DNA from: Candidatus Dojkabacteria bacterium
Lineage (GTDB): Bacteria > Patescibacteriota > Dojkabacteria > SC72 > JAHDCA01
Assembly: GCA_020630115.1 (NCBI GenBank)
Contig: JAHDCA010000012.1
Coordinates: 1-17,130 of the forward strand
Direction of reading: 5' to 3'
DNA: 17,130 bases
Part shown: positions 6,994 to 14,631 of the stretch, one piece after another
Layout: each line of letters starts with the position of its first letter
How positions within the stretch are numbered: position 1 is the first letter of the stretch
The notes under the pieces: generated by a model
Told to the model about the DNA's origin: nothing
Databases searched by the model: none
What the model saw: the letters and a program-made list of their open reading frames with translations, nothing else
Program-made: the position numbers and the translations under genes

Positions 6994-9015
6994 TTACTTC
7001 TCGATACTAACCCCATGCTTCTTCTCACTCCACTTAGTAACAAACCTTGAAGAGATGATTGAAGCTATAAAGATGGCTATACCGATATATGTGTATATCG
7101 GATCGATTGTGATGTTTTCATAATCTTCGATGTTTTGGATACTCGTACCGATACTTACAAAAGCTATCGTTCCTGTGATAGTACCTAGCGCACTCCCACT
7201 GATGAAGCTTAATGGTGGGACTTTCATCGCTCCGGCAATATAGCTGATTATATCGAAAGGTAAACCACCCATCCTTGCTATGAACGTAGCTATCATCGGT
7301 TTTTGTGCTATAAACTTCCTGATACCTGCTACTTCTGAAGGGTTGTTCTGATCTGAGTCACTTGCAAAGACAAATCTACCAAGCCCATATCCTGTTAGTG
7401 CTGACAGATTTGATCCGATTACTGTTAAGATTACACCTTGGATGAAGCCATACACCGAACCTGAGATAACAGTTAGTAGTATTGCAGGGAATGGTACAAA
7501 TGACTTGAGGATATAGATGAAAATAAAGAGTAACCTGCCCATATCGCTCCTAAAGATCTTTGCCAACTCCTCCACTATCCTCGCTTGATCGTAATTATAA
7601 GTATGAAGTGTGCGAAGGATCACATATGCCATGAAAGTCCATACGATTGCCGTGATTATCCTTGAAGAATTGTATTTTAAGAAACCTGTGAGGTATTTTT
7701 TGTAGTTGGTTTTGAAAAGATTTAGGTACTTGCCTTGAATCGAGGTGATTGCAGAGAAATGAGTTGGGTAAGGAGCCATGAAGTTTGATATCTTTCTGAT
7801 TGAGATCTTTTGGTTAATCATTAGAGTAAAGAAGTTCACCAAATGCTCTGAAGAAGGGCCTATCAAGCTTGCTTTATTTATCTTACCCGTAATCATGTTG
7901 ACATTGAGTATTGCTTTTGAGATTTTGTCACCTTCAATAATTGCTCTTTCGGAAGTACTTAGATCTAGCAGGATATCTTCAGTGAAGTCATTTGCGATAG
8001 CCTCTCCAACCGAAGCAATTGTTGGATCTGAAAATGTAACTGCAGGGAGTGCTGTCTTCTTATAACTAACCAATGGCATTAAAAATTTCTTAACTAGGAA
8101 TCTCCCTTGGTTATTGGCTAGGTGGGTGAATTTTGGAAGTGGTATGACATCACCTATTGCAAAGATGTTCCAGTTTGTAGTTCTGAAATTGCTATCGACT
8201 TGGATGCCTGATTTCTTTACTTCGATGTTCGCCTGTTCAAGGTTTAGATTTGTATTTGGTTTTCTTCCAATTGCTTGAAGTATGAACTCTGGCTTGGGAT
8301 CGGTCGTAACAACTTCACCTTCATTATTGATAAACGTAATATCTTCTTTGTTTACTTTGATTTCACCTAGATGCTCAATAACTTCTACCCCATTATCTTT
8401 CAATGTCTTTATAACTTTATGAGCGAACTCTCTTGGTTCTCGTGAAAGGACATGATCTCTTGTTGCTAGTGTGACTTTAACTCCGTATCTCGAAAATGCG
8501 GTAGCCATCTCAACTCCGATTGGGCCTCCTCCGATGATAGTTAAGTCTTTGGGTAATTGTTTGAGAGAAAAAACTGTTTCGTTGTCTAAAATCTTTGAAT
8601 TTGGATAGTTCTCAATCTCAAATCTTCTTGCACTACTGCCCGTTGAAATTACTGCCTTTTTGAATTTGACATGATAGGGCTTGGAATTGTCATTTGGTGT
8701 TATCTTAATTGTGTCTGTTGATGTGAAATTTGCTCGCCCAAGTGTGTAGTTAACCTTGTAATCTTCTAGGATCTTGTCATCATGCTCTAATGTATCTTTG
8801 ACTTGAGCCTTGATTTGGGGGAATGGATTTGGACTGTTTTTCGGGTCTTTAGATAGTTGTAAAAATTTTTTACTAGGTACACAACCGTAGTGAGTACACT
8901 CTCCACCGATATTCTCTGAAACTAATAGATGATTTTTACCTAATGCTCCAAGTCCTGCTGCAACTGTAAGTCCTCCTGATCCTGCGCCAATTATTATGTA
9001 ATCGTATGTCTTCAT
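6994..9015 (-). CDS. Pyridine nucleotide-disulfide oxidoreductase fused to a C-terminal VTT/TVP38 membrane domain
   Basis: The protein has 673 residues. Residues 1-440 are a class I flavin disulfide reductase: FAD loop IIGAGSGG (8-15), redox pair C40/C45 in GGECTHYGCVPSK, NAD(P)H loop IIGGGPIGVE (160-169), second FAD motif FAIGD (285-289) and a dimerisation domain ending in APYPTHFSA. The usual HPTxxE dyad is absent: Tyr replaces His and Ala replaces Glu, closer to mercuric-reductase-like enzymes. Residues about 453-660 carry about six membrane segments with VTT/TMEM64 features: FVPFPAILLTVISGSVYG (506-523), GSNLSALTGYGLGR (534-547) and ARMGGLPFDIISYIAGA (580-596). VTT proteins move lipids; the redox partner and any link between the two halves are unknown. 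TGTTAAAAT lies 11 bp before the ATG. DUF368 follows it. Confidence 0.9.
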   Translation of the reverse strand: MKTYDYIIIGAGSGGLTVAAGLGALGKNHLLVSENIGGECTHYGCVPSKKFLQLSKDPKNSPNPFPQIKAQVKDTLEHDDKILEDYKVNYTLGRANFTSTDTIKITPNDNSKPYHVKFKKAVISTGSSARRFEIENYPNSKILDNETVFSLKQLPKDLTIIGGGPIGVEMATAFSRYGVKVTLATRDHVLSREPREFAHKVIKTLKDNGVEVIEHLGEIKVNKEDITFINNEGEVVTTDPKPEFILQAIGRKPNTNLNLEQANIEVKKSGIQVDSNFRTTNWNIFAIGDVIPLPKFTHLANNQGRFLVKKFLMPLVSYKKTALPAVTFSDPTIASVGEAIANDFTEDILLDLSTSERAIIEGDKISKAILNVNMITGKINKASLIGPSSEHLVNFFTLMINQKISIRKISNFMAPYPTHFSAITSIQGKYLNLFKTNYKKYLTGFLKYNSSRIITAIVWTFMAYVILRTLHTYNYDQARIVEELAKIFRSDMGRLLFIFIYILKSFVPFPAILLTVISGSVYGFIQGVILTVIGSNLSALTGYGLGRFVFASDSDQNNPSEVAGIRKFIAQKPMIATFIARMGGLPFDIISYIAGAMKVPPLSFISGSALGTITGTIAFVSIGTSIQNIEDYENITIDPIYTYIGIAIFIASIISSRFVTKWSEKKHGVSIEK

Positions 9016-9026
9016 GTATTGGATAG

Positions 9027-9035
9027 ATTTTAACA
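9027..9035 (-). promoter_or_regulatory. Extended -10 promoter of the reductase-VTT gene
   Basis: On the minus strand, TGTTAAAAT (TGn plus TAAAAT, five of six consensus bases) ends 11 bp before the ATG at 9015, predicting a leader of only about 5 nt. No clear -35 is seen. Confidence 0.5.
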
Positions 9036-9113
9036 GATATATTACTTAGCGTTGTAGTTTGCTTAACGACTTGGTGTTTTCAATTAATTTTTTGGTACTA
9101 ATATCCGCACTCG

Positions 9114-10844
9114 CTAGTTTAGTTTTTGTAATTCGTATAGCTTTCTGAATTTCCCCTCTTTGATTTTACTTAAAGAGCCAAAAGTCCCATCTTCAACGAT
9201 CTGACCATCTTCTAAGTAGATGATTCGATCAACATCTTTGATTGTAGCAAATCTATGAGCTATCACAATTGTGGTTCTATCTTTACGAAGATTTTCAAAA
9301 GCTGTCTTAACTTGGTCTTCGGTTTTGGCATCAAGGCTCGATGTTGCTTCATCAAAGATCACGATCGGTGGATTCTCAATTAGAACTCTAGCTATTGCGA
9401 TTCTCTGCTTTTGCCCACCAGATAGTTTGATTCCCCTCTCTCCTACTATTGTATTAAAGCCATCTGTAGTTGATTGAATGAATTTATAAATTTTCGCTTT
9501 TTTACAGGCTTTAATGATTTCTGTTTTCATAGCTTTTGGATTTGCGTACTTAAGATTGTACATAATACTTCGGTTGAAAAGTACAGGATCTTGTGGAACT
9601 AACCCGATCTTCTTTCTAAGATCTTTAGTTAAGACTTGAGTTATATCGGTATCTGAAATTTTAATTAATCCAGAGTTAATGTCATAAAATCTAAAGAGCA
9701 ACTTAACTAATGTTGACTTACCTCCTCCAGAATCACCAACTATTGCAATAGAAGTATTCTCTTTTATATCTAGGTTGAAATCTTTAAAGACCATTGGAAG
9801 ACTATCTTCATATCGAAAAGATAGATCTTTGATTGAAATATTGGGAGTGAATCGCTTTGGGAAATTCTTTGGGGTTGCTGGCTCTTTGATTACTTGATCT
9901 TCATGCAAATGGTCGACGAACATTTTGAATTGAGGGTAAGCTCTAACAATTCTTCTAACTTGGCTATTGAATAATCTTTTGATGACATTGAGACGCTCGA
10001 AGAATGAATAAGTGATCAATATCGCCCCTGCGGTAATAGTCCCTGCAACATAGTCAAGGTATAAGAAATACCCAAGTATTAGTAATGTCGGAGCTTCTAC
10101 CAAAGTCTTTGAAACACCAATCGCTGTATAGGAATGATGAACCTTTCGCCACGCTTTGTAGTATTTATCGAGTGGTTTAGTAATATCTTTAAGTTCAAAG
10201 TTCTCAGAGGTGAAGATCTTAACATTTTCTATTGATGTTAGTGTATCAACAATCTTACCTGACCACTCGTTGGATATCTCGAGTCCTTTCTTAACTAATC
10301 TGATATTGACTTTTAGTATTAAATTTTGAATTACAAAGTATATGATTACATTTAGGCCCATTATGATCAGGTACTTTGTAGAGATAGTATTCATGATTTG
10401 AAAAATCATAAACGATTGTATTACTGTCGCTACTGTTTGTGCTAAGAAATTATCAAATATTGTTAAATAAGCCCCTTCTCCTTTGGTGATTATGGCAATA
10501 AGTTTGCCTGTAATTTTATTTGTATGATATCGATAGTTTAACCTGAGAGTGTGTTTGAAGAAATCGTTAACAGATTCTACTTGTATTTTCATACGAACCT
10601 TATACAAAAACTCATTACCTATAGCACCAAGTATTCCATAACTAACAAAATAGATGGATGATTTGATAAATAGTTCTAAGGAATTATCTGGATTGCCTTC
10701 TATTAATTGATCAAGACCATCAGCAAATGTTGTGATCCATTTAATAGTTAAGACGGAACTTGCAGATGCGAAGACGAGAAAGGCAATAAAGGGAAATTTG
10801 TATCTATATATTTTTGAGAAAAGGTATATAAGTGTCTGTTTCAC
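9114..10844 (-). CDS. ABC exporter, fused membrane and ATPase domains (ABCB/MsbA-like half transporter)
   Basis: The 576-residue protein has the normal length of a half-size exporter that works as a dimer. Residues 1-310 form the six-helix transmembrane domain. The ATPase domain (about 335-576) is complete: A-loop tyrosine in FRYED (343-347), Walker A GDSGGGKST (370-378), Q-loop Q418 in LVPQDP, signature LSGGQ (474-478), Walker B VIFDEA (495-500), D-loop SSLD (502-505) and H-loop H530. Export of lipid, peptide or drug cannot be told apart from sequence. The start is a GTG at 10844. TATAAT at 10848-10853 lies only 3 bp before it, so the message is probably leaderless or nearly so. It is divergent from the umuD-like gene, and the reductase-VTT fusion lies 98 bp downstream with its own promoter. 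Confidence 0.93.
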   Translation of the reverse strand: MKQTLIYLFSKIYRYKFPFIAFLVFASASSVLTIKWITTFADGLDQLIEGNPDNSLELFIKSSIYFVSYGILGAIGNEFLYKVRMKIQVESVNDFFKHTLRLNYRYHTNKITGKLIAIITKGEGAYLTIFDNFLAQTVATVIQSFMIFQIMNTISTKYLIIMGLNVIIYFVIQNLILKVNIRLVKKGLEISNEWSGKIVDTLTSIENVKIFTSENFELKDITKPLDKYYKAWRKVHHSYTAIGVSKTLVEAPTLLILGYFLYLDYVAGTITAGAILITYSFFERLNVIKRLFNSQVRRIVRAYPQFKMFVDHLHEDQVIKEPATPKNFPKRFTPNISIKDLSFRYEDSLPMVFKDFNLDIKENTSIAIVGDSGGGKSTLVKLLFRFYDINSGLIKISDTDITQVLTKDLRKKIGLVPQDPVLFNRSIMYNLKYANPKAMKTEIIKACKKAKIYKFIQSTTDGFNTIVGERGIKLSGGQKQRIAIARVLIENPPIVIFDEATSSLDAKTEDQVKTAFENLRKDRTTIVIAHRFATIKDVDRIIYLEDGQIVEDGTFGSLSKIKEGKFRKLYELQKLN

Positions 10845-10847
10845 TTG

Positions 10848-10853
10848 ATTATA
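10848..10853 (-). promoter_or_regulatory. -10 box of the ABC exporter gene
   Basis: A perfect TATAAT on the minus strand ends 3 bp before the GTG start. With ordinary spacing the transcript would begin within the first two codons, so either the spacing is short (leaderless) or another promoter is used. Confidence 0.4.
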
Positions 10854-10876
10854 TTACTACAAAGTGTGAAAAATAG

Positions 10877-10889
10877 CAAACTAAGTTTG
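10877..10889. repeat. 13-bp perfect palindrome, candidate operator between the ABC exporter and umuDC
   Basis: CAAACT-A-AGTTTG is a perfect 6-1-6 dyad six bases upstream of the -35 box of the umuD-like gene. A half-site AAACTTA recurs at 10920-10926, overlapping the -10. The spacing differs by one base from the Gram-positive SOS box core (AAC-N4-GTT), so it is not a plain LexA site. The position favours a repressor or activator site, but this is inferred. Confidence 0.45.
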
Positions 10890-10895
10890 ACGCCC

Positions 10896-10924
10896 TTGAC
10901 AACTTTAACTCTCTATCCTAAACT
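10896..10924 (+). promoter_or_regulatory. Promoter of the umuDC-like operon (leaderless)
   Basis: A perfect -35 TTGACA (10896-10901), a 17-bp spacer and TAAACT (10919-10924, four of six) are followed by exactly six bases and the ATG at 10931. The predicted first transcribed base is the A of the ATG. Confidence 0.7.
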
Positions 10925-10930
10925 TACATA

Positions 10931-11323
10931 ATGAACGTAACAAGTTTCAATACAATTAGTTCTGACTTTGATGAGACAACGGGTATGCATTCCAAAGGTG
11001 TTAGTGTAGGAGTTGACCTTAATCAGAAGCTTGCTCCTAGGCCTAACTCGACTTTCTTTATGAAGTTTGAGGGGGATGCTATGAATGGTGCTGGAATTAA
11101 CGATGGTGACGTACTTGTTGTTGATAGGTCTCTCTCCCCTCGTAAAGGAAGGTTGATTGTTGCGAAATTGGATGGGCAAATGATAGTTCGGCAGATCGAT
11201 TATAGTCGAGGAATGACAATTCTTAACTCTCCTGATCCAGATATTAAAAGTATGAAAGTAGATGATGAGTCAAAGTTTGAGCTTTTTGGTGTGGTAACTT
11301 TTACGATTAGTAGTCGTACTTAA
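10931..11323 (+). CDS. umuD: UmuD-like protein, predicted inactive for self-cleavage
   Basis: The 130-residue protein aligns along its length with E. coli UmuD (139 aa): VDLNQKLAPRPNSTFFMKFEGDAM matches IDLNQ...SATYFVKASGDSM, then GINDGDVLVVD, GRLIVAKLDGQMIVR and ELFGVV. UmuD' binds UmuC to form translesion polymerase V. Two changes stand out. The catalytic serine of GDSM is Ala50 (codon GCT at 11078-11080), and the catalytic lysine of the VKK segment is Arg87 (CGG at 11189-11191). The N-terminal arm before DLNQ is 28 residues instead of 38, and no Cys-Gly or Ala-Gly cleavage site is seen at the expected place. By S24-family chemistry it should not self-process, so it probably acts directly as a UmuD'-like partner. 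It is the first gene of an operon with umuC 20 bp downstream. Confidence 0.85.
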   Translation: MNVTSFNTISSDFDETTGMHSKGVSVGVDLNQKLAPRPNSTFFMKFEGDAMNGAGINDGDVLVVDRSLSPRKGRLIVAKLDGQMIVRQIDYSRGMTILNSPDPDIKSMKVDDESKFELFGVVTFTISSRT

Positions 11324-11343
11324 TTTTTAATGACTTGATAGAG

Positions 11344-12597
11344 ATGGCATTTGGCTTGATAGATTGTAATAACTTCTTTGTGTCTTGTGAAAGGGTCTTT
11401 GATGCCTCTTTGAGAGATGTACCTACTTGCGTACTCTCTAATAATGATGGTTGTGTAATAGCTCGTTCAGATGAAGTGAAAGCTTTGGGTATACCGATGG
11501 GAGCTCCTTATCATAAGTATAAAGATGTATTTGATAAAAATAATGTTGTAATAAGGTCATGCAATTTCCATCTTTATAAAGACATGTCCAAGAGGGTTAT
11601 GAATTGTATGAAAGATATGTTCAAAGATATTGAGGTTTACTCGGTTGATGAGGCGTTTATAGAGATTGAAGACTCACTAGCTACTAATGAATTAGCACAA
11701 AAAGTCCAAGATCGTATATATAAAGAAATAGGCCTGCCGGTTGGTGTTGGTTTTGGAAGGACTAAAACTCTCGCTAAGATATCTTCCCATCTTAGTAAGA
11801 AAGTCCTTCTAAAACCAACCTCACTCTGTGGGCTTACGCCTTCTAAGATAGATCGATATCTAAAGATGGTTAAGGTTGGTGATGTTTGGGGAGTTGGTCG
11901 CAAGATGACCGGTAAGATGAATATTATCGGGATTAAATCAGCATATGACTTAGTTAAGTATGATAGTAATATTATTCGTAAGAAATTTAGTGTAAATGGA
12001 CTGAAAACACAGCTTGAGCTTAAAGGCACACAGTGTTTGAAGTTAGAAGAGTTCCAGCCAATACAGAAGATGCTTGCTAGTACTCGTAGTTTTGGTCAAT
12101 ATGTTGAAGATAAAGATGAAATTCTTGAGTCAATCATTTGGCATATAGAGAGCGCTTGTAGAAGGATGAGAGCCCAAGGTATTGTATCAAAAAATATGAG
12201 TTACTTCTTTCGCACTAACCCTTTCAATAGTGAGAGAAAGTTCTTAAAGATTGAGAGGAAAATCTACCTTGATCAGTATTCAGCTAATCCTACTGATTTT
12301 ATAAACGCTGTATCCAAAGATCTCGATCTTTGCTTTATTAAGAACAAATATAAGAAGTCCGGAATCATAATGAACCAAATTCTACCTCTAGATAGCCTTC
12401 AGCATGGTCTGATGGGGAGTCTAACTGATAAGAGAAAAGATGGTCTTCTTCAATCAATTGATAGCATAATCAATCGTTACGGTAAGTCGAGTATCTTTCT
12501 AGCAGGACAAGGTCTTAAGAGAAATTGGCGGGTAAAGAGTGATATGGTATCTCCCAGATATACTACTAGCTGGGATGAGTTAGTCAGTGTTTTTTAA
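11344..12597 (+). CDS. umuC: Y-family DNA polymerase, UmuC (Pol V catalytic subunit)
   Basis: From the ATG at 11344 the protein has 417 residues (E. coli UmuC 422), and MAFGLIDCNNFFVSCE aligns with the UmuC start. A TTG three codons upstream is less likely. It should copy past lesions in damaged DNA. The palm carries the metal-binding D7 and D102/E103 in YSVDEAF; the NNDGCVIARS stretch (33-42) is typical of UmuC. F12 is at the steric-gate position (Tyr in E. coli). A helix-hairpin-helix lies at about 178-207, the little-finger domain follows, and the C-terminal UmuC tail is intact: FLAGQGLKRNW and SPRYTTSWDEL. The usual clamp-binding motif QLxLF is not seen; QHGLM (353-357) is at that place. 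It lies 20 bp behind the umuD-like gene with no Shine-Dalgarno sequence. Confidence 0.95.
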   Translation: MAFGLIDCNNFFVSCERVFDASLRDVPTCVLSNNDGCVIARSDEVKALGIPMGAPYHKYKDVFDKNNVVIRSCNFHLYKDMSKRVMNCMKDMFKDIEVYSVDEAFIEIEDSLATNELAQKVQDRIYKEIGLPVGVGFGRTKTLAKISSHLSKKVLLKPTSLCGLTPSKIDRYLKMVKVGDVWGVGRKMTGKMNIIGIKSAYDLVKYDSNIIRKKFSVNGLKTQLELKGTQCLKLEEFQPIQKMLASTRSFGQYVEDKDEILESIIWHIESACRRMRAQGIVSKNMSYFFRTNPFNSERKFLKIERKIYLDQYSANPTDFINAVSKDLDLCFIKNKYKKSGIIMNQILPLDSLQHGLMGSLTDKRKDGLLQSIDSIINRYGKSSIFLAGQGLKRNWRVKSDMVSPRYTTSWDELVSVF

Positions 12598-12661
12598 TTG
12601 CTTTCGAGATGTGAGAAGTTAATAAATAAAAAATTCCTCACTCCCCCTCATAGAGATTTTA

Positions 12662-13771
12662 TTACTCTCCCCAAAACTCACCACCAGGTAAATTGTGATT
12701 TGCAAAAGAGAACCACATTGTGAAATAGTTTGGGTACTCATTTCCATCTTGGTCAGTTATTCTTACAATTGAATTTTCACTATAAGTAGCAGTCAATAAT
12801 GTGCCATCGGTAAGTTCCAGTTCTGCACTATTATTTAGCTCCCTGAGCTGAGCTAGGTGGAAGGCAACTGGGATATCGCCAACTATTGAAGCGACAAAGA
12901 TCTCCTTGAGCTCAAACGTTCTATCTTTGTTGTCGACTTCAAAGATGAATTGTTCGTTATTTTCATCATAATCTCCATAAGGGTAGCGGTTATAGTCTCT
13001 GCTGGCTCCAGTTTCTTGTGATAAAAGCTGTAAACGATCACCGTACTCTTGGATTGCATCATTAAACGTTAATAATTGAGACGGATATAGATCGAGTTGG
13101 AGTCCTGCGTATTCGCCAAGTACTGCCCTACCTTCAATCTGGCTAAAGAGGCTTTCAGTAGTTCTATCATAAGCTAGCATGTTTGATTGGTACAGCATGC
13201 CACTTACTCCGAATTCGTGTTGCTCACCATCTATCTCAGACCTGTAAACAATCCCTGAACCACAAAGTGGACAAAAAGTTACAGCTATTGGTACTCCATC
13301 TATCTCGTCATTAACTATTTCATGCCAAACGAGTATATTGTATGGGTAGAATTTTGCGACCGATTTGTCTTCACTCTCAACTAAAATTCCTTGGGTATCG
13401 CTTTCTACAAACTCATCTTCTGTTAAAGGATTTATGAATATTGGGTTGTCGATTGATGGTATCCCATCTTTTGATGGTCCTCCCGAGAGTATCTTATTAA
13501 CTTCAATTAATGATTTACTGGTATCGATATGGTTGAAGTCATTAGATGGTAACTTTTGGATATTATTCAATTCAACAACATCTCCTATTTCGTCAATATC
13601 AGAGGTCGATGGCTGTGATTCTTCTGTAGCAACTTGTTTTGCACTCTCAATTGGTTCACTGTTGTCATCGTAACTATTGGTTAGGAAGTATATTCCACCA
13701 ATAGCCAGTAAAATTATTAAAGCAATACTTACTAAAACTGTTGTTGTTTCTGATTTGTTTGATATGTTCAT
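12662..13771 (-). CDS. Membrane-anchored DUF3179 domain protein
   Basis: The 369-residue protein has one N-terminal membrane segment (about 11-30), a polar Ser/Glu-rich linker (31-75) and a DUF3179 domain (about 85-365) predicted outside the membrane. Domain features are NPIFINP, WHEIVND, the paired cysteines of VTFCPLCGSG (165-173; C167, C170), VSGMLYQSNMLAYDRTTESLFSQIEGRAVLG (189-219) and a C-terminal MWFSFANHNLPG. The family has no established activity; the CPLC pair could bind metal or be redox active, which I infer only from the motif. TGCTAATAT ends 5 bp before the ATG, implying a leaderless message. It converges with umuC across a 64-bp gap with no convincing terminator. Confidence 0.9.
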   Translation of the reverse strand: MNISNKSETTTVLVSIALIILLAIGGIYFLTNSYDDNSEPIESAKQVATEESQPSTSDIDEIGDVVELNNIQKLPSNDFNHIDTSKSLIEVNKILSGGPSKDGIPSIDNPIFINPLTEDEFVESDTQGILVESEDKSVAKFYPYNILVWHEIVNDEIDGVPIAVTFCPLCGSGIVYRSEIDGEQHEFGVSGMLYQSNMLAYDRTTESLFSQIEGRAVLGEYAGLQLDLYPSQLLTFNDAIQEYGDRLQLLSQETGASRDYNRYPYGDYDENNEQFIFEVDNKDRTFELKEIFVASIVGDIPVAFHLAQLRELNNSAELELTDGTLLTATYSENSIVRITDQDGNEYPNYFTMWFSFANHNLPGGEFWGE

Positions 13772-13776
13772 AACAA

Positions 13777-13785
13777 ATATTAGCA
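13777..13785 (-). promoter_or_regulatory. Extended -10 promoter of the DUF3179 gene (leaderless)
   Basis: On the minus strand, TGCTAATAT (TGn plus TAATAT) ends five bases before the ATG at 13771. Transcription would begin at about the start codon. Confidence 0.45.
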
Positions 13786-13792
13786 GTTAATT

Positions 13793-13825
13793 AAAAAAAT
13801 GAAGTAAAGCAAGTTTATGGCTTTA
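13793..13825 (-). terminator. Probable intrinsic terminator after the MscS gene
   Basis: On the minus strand, TAAAGC (13820-13825) and GCTTTA (13805-13810) form a 6-bp stem with a 9-nt loop. CTTCA and a run of seven Ts (13793-13799) follow. It lies 38 bp past the MscS stop and just before the promoter of the next gene. The stem is weak and the T-run is offset. Confidence 0.4.
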
Positions 13826-13863
13826 AAGATAATGAGCTATTAATTGATTTTTAATGTTTGAAG

Positions 13864-14631
13864 CTAGTCCTTTTTAACACCTTTCTCGACTCTGCTGATT
13901 CTGATTCCTTGTTTCTCAGCGAATTTGATAAAGTCTGTAAGTACTTGTTCTCTAACAGTCCAGTACTTCTTGGTACTGCACCACATCCTTAGCTCAATGT
14001 TGATAAATCTTGCTCCAAGATTATTTATGAAGACCTCACTGGCAGGTCTTTTGAGAATTCCTTCCCGGGAGTTTGCGAATTTCAATAATGACTTTTTAAC
14101 TTTATTAAAGTCCGATTCGTATCCGAGTCCAAAGTTTATCGTGATCCTCCGAAACTTATCTTGGGTATGGTTTATGATAGGACCTTTGGTGATTGATTTG
14201 TTTGGGATGTAGATAATCTGATTATCGAAGGTTTTTAATATTGTATTAAAGATCTCAACTTCTTGTACAACTCCATTAAGGCCCTCAATGGTGATCTCGT
14301 CTCCTACTACATAAGGCTTATTAAAGATGATGATTAGACCTCCAGCAAAATTCCCAAGGATATCTTGAAATGCAAGTCCGAGTGCAAGACCTGCTGCTGT
14401 AATTACTGTCACAATGTTATCCGTTGCAAAGCCTAATCTAGAAATAGCCATAGCTATAAGTATCACTCTTAGAGTAATGTCAGCAAAGTTAACAATGAAA
14501 TTTGCAAGTGTCTTCTCAGTTTTTGAGATCTTTAATGTTCTTCTTAAAGGGGCAATTATTAATCCTGTAAATCTTATTGCAATAAGAACTAGAATTGCTG
14601 CGACTAAATAGTTTTGTAAGTTATCGATCAT
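13864..14631 (-). CDS. mscS: Small-conductance mechanosensitive channel (MscS family)
   Basis: The 255-residue protein is close to the length of E. coli MscS (286). It has three N-terminal membrane segments (about 8-27, 46-67 and 72-104). The pore-lining third helix and the following beta-domain entry are clear: GLALGLAFQDILGNFAGGLIIIF (81-103), then NKPYVVGDEITIEGLNGVVQEVEIFNT (104-130) and DNQIIYIPNKSITKGPIIN (136-154). The cytoplasmic alpha-beta domain follows to the end. MscS channels open under membrane tension and release solutes during osmotic downshock. The start overlaps the end of the Pcs-like gene by 11 bp, so it is the last gene of the HIT, Pcs-like, MscS operon. A weak terminator follows at 13793-13825. 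Confidence 0.93.
   Translation of the reverse strand: MIDNLQNYLVAAILVLIAIRFTGLIIAPLRRTLKISKTEKTLANFIVNFADITLRVILIAMAISRLGFATDNIVTVITAAGLALGLAFQDILGNFAGGLIIIFNKPYVVGDEITIEGLNGVVQEVEIFNTILKTFDNQIIYIPNKSITKGPIINHTQDKFRRITINFGLGYESDFNKVKKSLLKFANSREGILKRPASEVFINNLGARFINIELRMWCSTKKYWTVREQVLTDFIKFAEKQGIRISRVEKGVKKD

Noticed and set aside
6933..7043. N-terminal extension of the DUF368 protein
   Set aside because: It would overlap the preceding gene and adds polar residues before the conserved family start at 6932.
10913..11179. Minus-strand ORF over the umuD promoter and gene
   Set aside because: The plus strand carries a clear UmuD homologue with a consensus promoter; the antisense frame would read through both.
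11637..12029. Minus-strand ORF inside umuC
   Set aside because: It lies over well-conserved UmuC catalytic and finger regions and has no recognisable features.
12611..12641. Possible terminator between umuC and the DUF3179 gene (GTGAG/CTCAC)
   Set aside because: Only five pairs with a 21-nt loop, and no T-tract directly after it on either strand.
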